Positions 41,088-51,816 of a stretch of 64,000 bases of DNA are shown one piece after another; position 1 is the first letter of the stretch, and each line of letters starts with the position of its first letter. The notes below the pieces were generated by a model. The model was not told the origin of the DNA. It saw only the letters and a program-made list of their open reading frames with translations, and made no database searches. A program made the position numbers and the translations under genes. The stretch comes from Bdellovibrionales bacterium (GTDB lineage: Bacteria > Bdellovibrionota > UBA1018), in contig JAEUWC010000017.1 of NCBI GenBank assembly GCA_016786465.1, positions 117,783-181,782 of the forward strand, written 5' to 3'.

Positions 41088-41984
41088 ATGAAGAGAATTT
41101 TGGTGGTTTTGGCAGCGTTGGTTTTGACGGGATGCGGAAAGATTCAATTGGACGATCAAGATGAAGTCGTCAAGCAAGTCGCCGACACGATGGCTTCAGT
41201 CGATGACGCAGGCGGCGACTCGTCCGGTACGCTGGCATTTATTCCGATGGATGCAGGAAAAAGTTTTCGCGACTGGAACCGAAGTTTCCTAGATCAGTTT
41301 TCGCCGATTTCATCCGCCAGTGCGGCGGCATGTAGTTCGACTTACAGCTTTAGCTGTACCAGCGAATCGTTGGTTCGAACCTTGAGCTGCGAAGTTTTGG
41401 GAATTCTTCCCGTCAATGGAACAGTGACCCTGACCATGTACGACGGAAGTTCCGCTTCGGTAGGATGCTCGGGCGCTGCTTTCAGTTCCGCCTTTAACGC
41501 CGGATATTCGATCGTAAGACAGCCGAATTTTACGATCACCGGAGCGCGCGGATCGATCCAAGTTTCATCATCGGCGGGTGGACAGAAGCTGACCAAGGTT
41601 TCTTCGGGAAGCTACAGCTGGCAAACCCTGGGTGTGAATCGTAAAATCGTGACAGCGGCCGGAAGAACGATCGTTGATATCGACACCTATACGACCAGCA
41701 ATATCGGAATCACCGGTACTTCTCGCGCCAATCGCGTTTTGAATGGCGGAGAACTTGCGATCAAGCACAATATCGCGGGTTACACGACCTACCTGAAGCC
41801 AGAAAACGTGACCTGGTCGCGCTCAACCTGCACTTGCCCGGTTTCTGGAAAATGGACCGGACGTGTCGAAGGAAGCAACGAGACGGATGATTTCACCGTA
41901 GAAATCACTGGATGTGGAACCGGCAAAATCACGGTTGAAGGCGAAAGCGAAGACATCACCTTCGATCGTTGCGCAGGGGTTTAA
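41088..41984 (+). CDS. Lipoprotein divergent from the ECF operon
   Basis: ATG at 41088 after GGAAGGA opens MKRILVVLAALVLTGC, a lipoprotein signal with lipobox LTGC. The mature protein (~283 residues) is Ser/Thr/Gly-rich and beta-type: FSPISSASAAACSSTYSFSC, VNGTVTLTMYDGSSASVGC, FTITGARGSIQVSSSAGG, HNIAGYTTYLKPENVTW, and a C-terminal part with CTCPVSGKWTGRVEG and ITGCGTGKITVEGE. About ten Cys suggest several disulfides. No family recognised. Position behind a GGAAC-CGTTT element makes it a likely member of the ECF regulon. Confidence 0.75.
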   Translation: MKRILVVLAALVLTGCGKIQLDDQDEVVKQVADTMASVDDAGGDSSGTLAFIPMDAGKSFRDWNRSFLDQFSPISSASAAACSSTYSFSCTSESLVRTLSCEVLGILPVNGTVTLTMYDGSSASVGCSGAAFSSAFNAGYSIVRQPNFTITGARGSIQVSSSAGGQKLTKVSSGSYSWQTLGVNRKIVTAAGRTIVDIDTYTTSNIGITGTSRANRVLNGGELAIKHNIAGYTTYLKPENVTWSRSTCTCPVSGKWTGRVEGSNETDDFTVEITGCGTGKITVEGESEDITFDRCAGV

Positions 41985-42011
41985 TTCCTCTAGTCAAAGT
42001 GCAGTCAAATG

Positions 42012-42060
42012 GATGCCGGTGAGAATTTCCTTCGAGGACTTTCCACCGGCATCTTTCGTT
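42012..42060 (+). terminator. Probable terminator after the divergent lipoprotein gene
   Basis: Ten-base perfect stem (42012-42021 with 42044-42053, GATGCCGGTG type) with a 22-base loop, followed by TTTCGTTT. It begins 27 bases after the lipoprotein stop. The long loop and interrupted T run make it moderate. Confidence 0.5.
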
Positions 42061-42075
42061 TGGTATTCTGAACCC

Positions 42076-42510
42076 ATGGTACCTCGTGACGATGATGATC
42101 CATGGCGCAGACAACGTGACCGCGAAGACGAAGAAGACCTTCCTAGTCTTGCCAAGAAAAGGGCACTGAATTCACCGGGTGGTGGCGCAACCGATACCGG
42201 CGGCAAAGCGGTCGGTGAAGACAAGCTTCTTCAGCTTTTGGAACAGGTGCCCCAAGTGATTGAACAGGTGAACAACCTGTACCAACAGTTCTTTTCGGGC
42301 GTCGAACGTGTTCCGCCGACCGAACGTCGCAAACAATTGGACCAAATGGCGCTTTCCATTCAAATGACTCCGAAAGTGAATGCAGGGCTACAGTTCAAAG
42401 CCAATACCGTTTATCAGGCCTATCAGTCGGCCAAAGACCGTTGGGACCGAATGCTGAAGGATCTGGAATCCGGAAAACTAAAAAGGACAGCAGGCCCAAA
42501 GCGGCCCTAG
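42076..42510 (+). CDS. Charged cytoplasmic protein of unknown function
   Basis: ATG at 42076 is chosen because the part upstream of it overlaps the lipoprotein gene and terminator. The N-terminus is extremely charged (VPRDDDDPWRRQRDREDEED), followed by a Gly/Thr spacer and a helical domain: LLQLLEQVPQVIEQVNNLYQ, QFFSGVERVPPTERRKQLDQ, TVYQAYQSAKDRWDRMLKDL, ending basic (KLKRTAGPKRP). No signal or membrane segment. The helix pair may be a small dimerisation or tetratricopeptide-free bundle. No family recognised. Convergent with the giant repeat protein, 26 bases apart. Confidence 0.65.
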   Translation: MVPRDDDDPWRRQRDREDEEDLPSLAKKRALNSPGGGATDTGGKAVGEDKLLQLLEQVPQVIEQVNNLYQQFFSGVERVPPTERRKQLDQMALSIQMTPKVNAGLQFKANTVYQAYQSAKDRWDRMLKDLESGKLKRTAGPKRP

Positions 42511-42536
42511 TTCGTTCTTTCGTTCGGTGAACCGCT

Positions 42537-45500
42537 TTAAGGGTTCACGGCGACCGCATGCGACGCTGCGGTCAAGCCAACCGTCGTGACGTCGATGTTT
42601 CCAGCGCCAGCCGACGGTGCCCGCGCATAGAAGCTTGCCGAACTATTTCCATTGGTGATGGTCACTTGGTCCGAAGGAAGCGGTGTCGAACAAGATGCGT
42701 TCGAGAAGAACTGAATCGAAGCAGCGCCCGAGCTTCCAACTGTAATCGTCTGATCTGCAGTTACCGCGCGAGTAATCTGAGCCGCGTCTTGGGTCGTGAC
42801 CGTGTAAAAACCGCAAGTGCTTGCGGCTGTCAGGGTCGCAGGACCCGACAATGAAAGCTGCGTCGGAGCAGGAGCCGCGTAGTTCAGCGTCGGACCGTTT
42901 ACGGTCAACGAGGCCGTTCCGCTGAGCGTGACGTTACCCGTGTTGTTCGTTTTCAAGTACAAGCCCGTCGCGCTTGAAGATCCTGAAGCGATGGTCAGCT
43001 GATTCGGCGAAGCGATCGCTGTGCATAAGCTGTCATAATAGAATGTGCCGCCGTTATTTGCAGAAAGACTGACGGTCGTATTCGATGAAACGTTGGCTGG
43101 GGTAACGCCAGCGCGGCTGGTGACTGTGATTGCCGAACAGGACTGGGTCGCGATCAATCCGCTGGCAGGTGCTGCGCTAATCAAAATATTGTCCGGAGTT
43201 GCCGTCACCGTCACTGCGCGTGTCACCCCTGCGATGACCGGTGAAGCCGGGCTATTCAGATTGACTGCGACCGTTGCTGATCCCGCAGTCAGTTTTCGAT
43301 ATCGGAAAGTCGCTGTCGCGGCGCCTGATGCTACCGTCACAGTGGAAGTCGGTCCGGTGCAACCCGCGCCCGTATAGAATGTTCCATCTGATCCGTCGGT
43401 CAGATCGAAAGTGGTTAGCGCTGAAACGTTGGTGTTAAATCCAGTTACACCGTTCAGATCGCGAACCGCAAAGGTGTAGGTCTGGCAGGTGTTCACAGCA
43501 AAATTATTTGGATTTGCGGTCCAAACCAGACGCGCAGGCGTACCGCTAGTTACTGTGATCGACCGCGAAGATCCGCCGCCGGCAAGTCCGCCACCGTCCC
43601 AAGCTACCGAAACAGCACCCGCTGTGGGTTTTGCGTAAAAGAAGTTCGCCTGATTGCTTCCGGCAGGGATGGTCAGGGTCGAAGTCGAAGTCGTGCATGA
43701 ACTGTTGGTATAAAACTGGCCATCGCCGGCGCCCGAAAGATTGGCCACAATTGGCGTAACCACTGAAGCACCTGCGACTTGCACGCCCAGTTCGTCTTCA
43801 ACGCGGACCGTGGTCTGAGTGCAACGGTTTGCAATGGCGACGTTAGTTGCGCTCAAAATCGCAGATCCAACTGCACCGTTGGTCGTGCGCAGACGATTCA
43901 AAGCACCTGTCGAAACTGAAACACTTGCCGTCGCGTTGGGCGTCCAACCCGAAACGTTTGCCGTCAACGTGATGTTTGCACCTGGTGAAACTGCCGTGGC
44001 AGTCGGCTTCTTGAAGTAAACGACCCTTGAAGCGGTACCGTTGGTGATTGTGGTTGAAGTGATTTCGGTTCCCAGTGCGCAAGTGTTGGTGCTGTAAAAC
44101 GATCCATCATCCACACCGCTTAGATTCACGGTCGTGTCGCTGGTCACGGCTGGGTTATTGTTGCCCAAAATATCCCGTGTTTGAAGGGTATAGGTTTGGC
44201 AAGTCGTTGCACGATAAGGAACTGCAGGATTCGAAGTAAAGACGATTCGTGCAGCTGGACCAGTGCTGATGGCGATGCTTCCAGTACCGGTAGCCATCCC
44301 GCTGGTAGCGGCAGTGACCGTGGTCGCGCCGGTTTGGGTGCGGCGGAACCAGAAAGAAACAGAATTGGTACCAACGCCGATCGAACGGGTTGTGACGGTC
44401 GTTCCGCAAGTGCTGTTACTGTAAAAGGCGCTACCGCCCGAAGTCGCTGAAAGGTTGACCGTCAACGCCGAAGTCGCGTTGACAGGATTGTTACTGGCAT
44501 CCAGAAGGTTGACAGTCACAGCCAAGCAATCCACGGTGGTGCCAGTCGGCGGAACCGTCCAAGAATACTTGGCCGGAGTGCTGGTCGTCACCGTAATGTT
44601 TCTGTTCGCCGAACCCAAGGCCGGTGAAACTGGCGTGTTCAAAGTTGCCGTCAAAGTCGCCGTGCCGGCGCTTGGTTTTTTGTAATAGACGGTGGTGGTC
44701 GCGGCAGAAGCTGCAACATCAGCCGAAGTAATCAATGAAGTACAAATCGAGTCGCTGTAAAAGTCGCCATCGGAAGCGCCATCGGTCAGATTGAAGCTGG
44801 TCAATGATGTCACCGCCGATGGGTTTCCGTATGCGTCGCGAACCGTCAGTGTATAGGTTGCGCAAGTGCTGGTGGTGTAAGTCGAAATCCCTGTCAGGGC
44901 GATTCCCGACGGAGGTGCTGCGGTCACTTCAATATCGACTGTTGCAGGCAAGCTCGTTCCGCCCGAGTTCGAAGCGGTAATTGTATAAGTCTGCAGCGGA
45001 GCCACGCCAGTCGGCGTGCCGGCGATCTGGCAGGTGATCGCATTTAAAGTAAAGCCCGCCGGAAGTGCAGGCGAAACCAAACAGCTGGTCGGAGCGCCAC
45101 CACCCAAAGTCGGAACGATGGGTGAAGAAATGATCGTACCTGCTTGGTAGCTGTACGAACCCGTGTAAGAAATCGTAGGAATCTGATCGACTACGGTGAC
45201 CAGCATGCTTGCGCCTGAATTGCCGCCTGAATTGATCGCAGTGATCGAATAAGTCGTTCCAGGCGAAAGAATCGTGGTCGGCGTACCTGAAATCACGCCC
45301 GTCGAAGTTGAAAAAGCCAGTCCCGTTTGCGCGGTGATGTCAGGTGAAATCGTCCAAGAAACCACAGCACCACCGCCAGTGACGGTCGGCGTATTGTCTG
45401 TGATGGTCACGCCCTTGGTGTAGGTCGGTGTCGGAGTCGAATAAGTAATCGATCCTGGGGCGACATCGTTCACCGCAATCAAAAGCTGCGAAGATGCGCC

Positions 45501-47066
45501 CGATCCGCCGGCGTTTGAAGGTGTGATCGTATAAGTCGCAGCTGCGCTCAGAACCGATGGATTTGGACTTCCAGTGATTTCGCAAGTCGTTTGCGAAATG
45601 GATAAACCTGCTGGCAGGGCTGGCGAAACCAAGCACGAAGTAATCGGACCACCGGATAGCGATGGCGTGATGGGAAGATTCGTTCCCAGGCCCAAGGTCA
45701 GGTTGATTTGGGTCGGAGCCACAGCGGGGTAAACCACCACCGGAGCCGCGTCGCGAACTTCGATTTGAATCGCAGCCTGTGCGCCGGATCCGCCCGAATT
45801 TGAACCCGTGATCTGATAGGTCGCCAATGCCGTCACGGCAGTCGGCGTTCCCGAAATCGAGCAATCGTTGTTCAGGATCAATCCGCTAGGAAGCGTTGGC
45901 GATGCCAAGCAGCTGGTTGGGGCGCCGCCGGTGACGATCGGAGCAATCGGAAGTCCTGTCGAGCTTCCGTTGTTCAGAAGGTACGGAGAAGCGGGGTAAG
46001 AAAGCGTTGGGACGACGTCGATGATCGTCACGTGCCAAGTGAAGCTATCGGATCCGGCCGAGTTCGTCGCAGTGATCGTGTGGGTCGAAGCGCCCAGTGG
46101 TGCCAAGGCTGAAATGGTCCCTGTGATCGCGCCCGTCGACGAATCAATGGATAAGCCCATGGGAAGTGCAGGCGAAGAATAGGTGATCGTCGGTGAACCC
46201 TTGACCAGCGAAGTGGTCGCCGAAGCGACTTGCCCACGTGTAAAGGTAGCGGGTTCGGCAGCAACTGCAATTCCTTGTGGAGCATGTGCCGCTAAATTCA
46301 GATTCAAAGTTGAACCGGTCAGGCCTGTCGATGCTCCGATCAAATCCACTGAACCCACAGTGTTGTTCAGGTAATAGAAGGTTTGAGAAGAAGACGCGGT
46401 TGCGATCGTTGCGGTTGTTGCAGAAGTGCTGCAACCCGAATCCGAAAAGAAACCACCCGTCGCTGGGTTGTCTGAAAGCGTGACGGAAATGGGTGTTAAA
46501 GCGTTCATGACGGTCGATGTTGCGTCCAACGATTCGACGACGATTCCCAAACAGTCTTGGGCAACAGGGACAACCAAGGGCGCAAGGGCAAGGCGAATCT
46601 GAGTGATCGCGGAATTCAGACTGATCGAATAGCTACCGGAAAGTGGGATGATTCCACCAGTGCTTGCCAAAAGGCTTCCGCTGCCCAGGCTGGTTCCCTT
46701 GAAGTAGACGACGTTGGAATATTGGCCGGCAACAATGTCGATCGTCGTCACGGATGCAGTACAACCCACATCCGAATAAAACTGACCGACCACCGACGAC
46801 ATCGAAAGATTCAAAGTCGTCGTCGCGCCTACGGGATAACCCGCGCTGTATTGGTCGACGACAGAAACCGTGTAGGCGCCGCAAGTCGATTGGGAAAGCA
46901 AAGCTGCGGGACCCGACCAAGAAATCGAGGTCGGAAACGCAGGAAGCTTCAGGTCCAAAGCTTTTTGAAAAAGTTCAGGCTTCGAACAGGCGCTAGTTGC
47001 GACCGCTAAGCTGACCGCCAAGACCCTGACTAGGTGCTGATGTTGCGAACTCAAGTAAAACCCCAT
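42537..47066 (-). CDS. 1509-residue surface lipoprotein of Ig-like repeats
   Basis: Very large exported protein. The N-terminus ends at ATSAC (Cys 27), a lipoprotein-like signal. Two repeat types alternate. Type A (two copies near the N-terminus, seven in the C-terminal half) has a Cys at its start (STCGAYTVSVVD, STCATYTLTVRD, TTCQTYTLQTRD) and a second Cys in a FY-turn (GQFYSDVGC, GDFYSDSIC, GTFYTGAGC), ~40 residues apart. Type B (five copies in the middle, ~270-760) is the putative-Ig (He_PIG, cadherin-like) repeat with SCLVSPALPAGL and ISGTPT..TYTITASNSGG. Probably an extended adhesin or surface filament. The gene stands alone, with 213 bases to the divergent lipoprotein gene. Confidence 0.85.
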   Translation of the reverse strand: MGFYLSSQHQHLVRVLAVSLAVATSACSKPELFQKALDLKLPAFPTSISWSGPAALLSQSTCGAYTVSVVDQYSAGYPVGATTTLNLSMSSVVGQFYSDVGCTASVTTIDIVAGQYSNVVYFKGTSLGSGSLLASTGGIIPLSGSYSISLNSAITQIRLALAPLVVPVAQDCLGIVVESLDATSTVMNALTPISVTLSDNPATGGFFSDSGCSTSATTATIATASSSQTFYYLNNTVGSVDLIGASTGLTGSTLNLNLAAHAPQGIAVAAEPATFTRGQVASATTSLVKGSPTITYSSPALPMGLSIDSSTGAITGTISALAPLGASTHTITATNSAGSDSFTWHVTIIDVVPTLSYPASPYLLNNGSSTGLPIAPIVTGGAPTSCLASPTLPSGLILNNDCSISGTPTAVTALATYQITGSNSGGSGAQAAIQIEVRDAAPVVVYPAVAPTQINLTLGLGTNLPITPSLSGGPITSCLVSPALPAGLSISQTTCEITGSPNPSVLSAAATYTITPSNAGGSGASSQLLIAVNDVAPGSITYSTPTPTYTKGVTITDNTPTVTGGGAVVSWTISPDITAQTGLAFSTSTGVISGTPTTILSPGTTYSITAINSGGNSGASMLVTVVDQIPTISYTGSYSYQAGTIISSPIVPTLGGGAPTSCLVSPALPAGFTLNAITCQIAGTPTGVAPLQTYTITASNSGGTSLPATVDIEVTAAPPSGIALTGISTYTTSTCATYTLTVRDAYGNPSAVTSLTSFNLTDGASDGDFYSDSICTSLITSADVAASAATTTVYYKKPSAGTATLTATLNTPVSPALGSANRNITVTTSTPAKYSWTVPPTGTTVDCLAVTVNLLDASNNPVNATSALTVNLSATSGGSAFYSNSTCGTTVTTRSIGVGTNSVSFWFRRTQTGATTVTAATSGMATGTGSIAISTGPAARIVFTSNPAVPYRATTCQTYTLQTRDILGNNNPAVTSDTTVNLSGVDDGSFYSTNTCALGTEITSTTITNGTASRVVYFKKPTATAVSPGANITLTANVSGWTPNATASVSVSTGALNRLRTTNGAVGSAILSATNVAIANRCTQTTVRVEDELGVQVAGASVVTPIVANLSGAGDGQFYTNSSCTTSTSTLTIPAGSNQANFFYAKPTAGAVSVAWDGGGLAGGGSSRSITVTSGTPARLVWTANPNNFAVNTCQTYTFAVRDLNGVTGFNTNVSALTTFDLTDGSDGTFYTGAGCTGPTSTVTVASGAATATFRYRKLTAGSATVAVNLNSPASPVIAGVTRAVTVTATPDNILISAAPASGLIATQSCSAITVTSRAGVTPANVSSNTTVSLSANNGGTFYYDSLCTAIASPNQLTIASGSSSATGLYLKTNNTGNVTLSGTASLTVNGPTLNYAAPAPTQLSLSGPATLTAASTCGFYTVTTQDAAQITRAVTADQTITVGSSGAASIQFFSNASCSTPLPSDQVTITNGNSSASFYARAPSAGAGNIDVTTVGLTAASHAVAVNP

Positions 47067-47279
47067 CCCTGCTTCTAGTTTAGCAAAGTTGAAGCAATTA
47101 TTCGCGAATTGGGGCAGTTTTTTATCAACAATTTATATATAAAATTCAACGAGATAGGTGGAATCGTGGGGATCTGGTGAAGATCTTAACGATTCAACCG
47201 TATCCGTTTAGGCCCTAAAGCGACGGAATTTGACACGATGCAATGTATTCGATAGAAGGTCGCCCACTTAGGGGACTTT

Positions 47280-47840
47280 ATGAAAAACAAGATTTTTGGA
47301 CTGATTTCGGTCACCGCGCTTTCGATCTTTACGGCCGTCGGCTGTGGTCCAACAGAAAATCCACCCGCGTCGACTTCATCAAGTAGCTCGAAGGGTTCAA
47401 GGGGCGGAACAAAGACCGGGACCGAGGCCGAAGCAACGCCTTCTCCAAGTCCAGTGGCATCAGTCGTGATTCCGACTGAACACCCCTATCGTTGTCAGTT
47501 CACCATTTATGACTGCAGCGATGGTCGTTACGGATTTTGGCTCATGGCCAAAGACTTGCTGGACGCCGAACAGCTTTGCCGTGCCGAACTGACGAAGCGT
47601 CCTTGGGACCAGGACCTTTGCACCATTCTTCCCGCAAACTTTGAAGGTCGCCCACCCGCAGGCAATGAATTCAAATGCATCATCGGCGACGACGAAGTTT
47701 GCCGTTCTTATCGTCGGTACACCGACGTTTCTACTTTCTATTGGACGCCGGGAACCGGCTATTTGGATGCCACGCGCACCTGCATGGCCAAGGCAAAAAC
47801 CATGGGCAAGGTATTCTGCGATATCGACGGAACCCGCTAA
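47280..47840 (+). CDS. Lipoprotein with duplicated four-cysteine domain
   Basis: MKNKIFGLISVTALSIFTAVGC is the lipoprotein signal (lipobox AVGC); a Ser/Gly/Thr and Pro/Ser spacer follows to residue ~62. The rest is two similar halves, each with four Cys: YRCQFTIYDCSD...LLDAEQLCRAE...QDLCTI and FKCIIGDDEVCRS...YLDATRTCMAK...KVFCDI. The shared C-x6/7-C, LDA-x3-C, and final C-x-I show an internal duplication. No known family. Probably a small disulfide-bonded surface protein. Divergent from the giant Ig-repeat lipoprotein, with which it may share regulation. Confidence 0.75.
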   Translation: MKNKIFGLISVTALSIFTAVGCGPTENPPASTSSSSSKGSRGGTKTGTEAEATPSPSPVASVVIPTEHPYRCQFTIYDCSDGRYGFWLMAKDLLDAEQLCRAELTKRPWDQDLCTILPANFEGRPPAGNEFKCIIGDDEVCRSYRRYTDVSTFYWTPGTGYLDATRTCMAKAKTMGKVFCDIDGTR

Positions 47841-47876
47841 AGGCTAAGGGTGCATGTACCATTTGGCGCAGACGTG

Positions 47877-49877
<2,001 letters not shown>

Positions 49878-51449
49878 CTAGAAGTAATACTGCAAACTGG
49901 GCAGAACGCTAATGATTCGATGACTGACCGAAGTTCCGCTGGAAAAGTCTGCGCTGCCGGTTGTCACGTGCAGTCCGCCACGGATTTTCAGGCGGGGTTG
50001 AATCTGCTTATAGCCGCCGATGAAGAAGGTGACGGCGCTTGCGCTGTTGACTGTTCCTGAATTCAGGCCCGTTTCGGTCATTCCATTGAAAATCCCGACA
50101 TCTAGGCCCAGCAAGGCTCCCCAGTCGCCACGGAAAGGCAGTTCGCCGCCCACACCCAGGTACAGGTTGCTAAACTGGTTAGGTCCGGTCAGTTCCGTCG
50201 CATCAACCGGCAGGCCGAAACGTAGTGATTGGTAACCCAGCTTGATCCAGGCGCGGGGTCCAAAGAAATCGGGGCTAGCAAAGATCGTGTAGCCAAAGCC
50301 CAGCTTGATATTCAGCGTCGATGCGCCGCCCGAAAGCGAAGGTGTCGGTGCGCCAGTTGCCAAATCCGTTTGACCGTATCCTGCTCCGCCCACGCCCATG
50401 ATCAATTCGCCGAACCACTGGCGGGTCAGCCAAAGCTGGCTTTCAAACAAGACGCCATAATGGAAGCCTGCGCCCGCGCGCCCAAAGGTGGAAGATTGGG
50501 TCGCATAATCGCGCCCGTAGCTTCCCATCCAAAGGCCCAGGGACGACCAGCCTAGTTTTGCGGGCTGGGACAGTTCTTCTTTCCATTCGACTTCTTCGTC
50601 GACTTTGGCGACCGATTCGTCTTTCTTCGGATCCGTGGCAACGGGGATGATCTGTGTAATCTTTTGAAACCTGGAAATATTTCGGCCGGCTTCTTCTTCA
50701 GCGACTTTGCAGAAAACGGTGCCGTCTTCGACTTGATCGACGACCAATTTTCCAGTTTGGGACATTCGCCAGTCGACAATGTTCTTCAACAGCGGATGCT
50801 TTTTGACTTCGTCCAAGGTCGAAACGACTAGGATATCGCCCTTTTTGATGCCGTTTTCGGTCGAAATATTCACGGTAACCGACTGATTGTCGCGACCGGT
50901 GACTTGGCCTTTGAAAGGAACTTTCGAAAATGCGCGGTCTAAAGATTCAAAAATCGCCTTGCGGATATCGTCCGAAGTGAATGCTTTTCCGGTATTGGGT
51001 TCCTGAAGCACGAAGGTTTCGGAAGCCAGAACATCCATCCTGGGGCTGTGAAGCCAGTCGATGGTGAATCGGTAACGAGGGCCTTCCTTGTAAATCTTGG
51101 TTCGGATCAAGCTTTCGGTTCGGGTCGTGCGCGCGATCTGACCCAGGATTTCTTTGTCTTCGATCAGCCTGAAATAAGGGATGGATGATCGCGACAAAAC
51201 CGAATCGGCCTTGCCCAGGTCCGTGACCGTGAATCGGGATTGCTTGGCGAAATAATCTTTGTAAGAAACTGCGACATAATCGACAAAAAGTCCGTCGATA
51301 TTGTCGTGGGCTTTCAAATATCCCAGTGTTTGAAGGGAATACGAACGGTCGGTTTCGGGCGACGCGAAAGCCTGCGTCGTCGCCGTCGCGCAAATGACCC
51401 AAATCCCTAGTCCCGACATCACCGCTTTAGTGATTGGGGGTTTTCGCAA
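49878..51449 (-). CDS. Exported protein with FlgT-like N-terminal part and C-terminal barrel
   Basis: Signal peptide ends near QAFA-SP. Residues ~40-180 look like the TolB/CsgG-type domain seen in FlgT and related envelope proteins (SIPYFRLIEDKEILGQIART, YRFTIDWLHSPRMDVL), and ~185-230 like the SH3-like piece of FlgT (FKGQVTGRDNQSVTVNISTE, then NGIKKGDILVV). From ~300 onward there are barrel strands (GFHYGVLFESQLWLT, WGALLGLDVGIFNG) ending SLQYYF with terminal Phe. The combination suggests an outer-membrane protein carrying a periplasmic domain. Its start overlaps the small HTH/coiled-coil gene by 23 bases, and ligA follows three bases after. Function unknown. Confidence 0.65.
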   Translation of the reverse strand: MRKPPITKAVMSGLGIWVICATATTQAFASPETDRSYSLQTLGYLKAHDNIDGLFVDYVAVSYKDYFAKQSRFTVTDLGKADSVLSRSSIPYFRLIEDKEILGQIARTTRTESLIRTKIYKEGPRYRFTIDWLHSPRMDVLASETFVLQEPNTGKAFTSDDIRKAIFESLDRAFSKVPFKGQVTGRDNQSVTVNISTENGIKKGDILVVSTLDEVKKHPLLKNIVDWRMSQTGKLVVDQVEDGTVFCKVAEEEAGRNISRFQKITQIIPVATDPKKDESVAKVDEEVEWKEELSQPAKLGWSSLGLWMGSYGRDYATQSSTFGRAGAGFHYGVLFESQLWLTRQWFGELIMGVGGAGYGQTDLATGAPTPSLSGGASTLNIKLGFGYTIFASPDFFGPRAWIKLGYQSLRFGLPVDATELTGPNQFSNLYLGVGGELPFRGDWGALLGLDVGIFNGMTETGLNSGTVNSASAVTFFIGGYKQIQPRLKIRGGLHVTTGSADFSSGTSVSHRIISVLPSLQYYF

Positions 51450-51747
51450 TTTTTTCCTCGTAGATCGCGACTAACATTTTCAGTTCGGCGATCTCTTCCT
51501 GGGCTTTGTTTAGGTCCAGTTCCAGTTGTTCGATTCTTCCTGTGATTCCGGCGGTGGCGGCGGGGCCGGCAACAGTCTGATTCAGTTCGTCTAAGATCAG
51601 GTACTTCCCGTTTTCGACCCGATACGTAATTTTATTGGCTTTGATGTGACGGCGCAGGGTCGAAAGACTGATGCTGTTTTTCACAGCATAGTCCATCAGC
51701 GGGATCCATTCGTTTGTGACTGCTTTTGATTCCGGTTTGGTCGGCAA
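51427..51747 (-). CDS. Small HTH plus coiled-coil protein
   Basis: 106 residues. The first half resembles a winged-helix/MerR-like recognition unit: EWIPLMDYAVKNSISLSTLR, RHIKANKITYRVENGKYLIL, where a helix-turn-helix is followed by a beta wing. The second half is a coiled coil (GRIEQLELDLNKAQEEIAEL, KMLVAIYEEKI). Proteins of this plan are common regulators or phage-derived DNA-binding proteins; DNA binding is likely but not proven. It overlaps the following FlgT-like/barrel gene by 23 bases, so translation is coupled. Divergent from the patatin gene with 69 bases between, where both promoters must lie. Confidence 0.65.
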   Translation of the reverse strand: MPTKPESKAVTNEWIPLMDYAVKNSISLSTLRRHIKANKITYRVENGKYLILDELNQTVAGPAATAGITGRIEQLELDLNKAQEEIAELKMLVAIYEEKIAKTPNH

Positions 51748-51816
51748 GATCTTTACCCCCGTTGCCTGATCCTATTGTATTTCCAGGGCCCTTAAATTCA
51801 AGTACTCTGATCGGGT

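Noticed and set aside
44181..47009. Several plus-strand ORFs of 80-150 codons opposite the giant repeat gene
   Set aside because: They mirror the repeats of the minus-strand gene, have Arg/Asn-rich compositions and no ribosome-binding sites.
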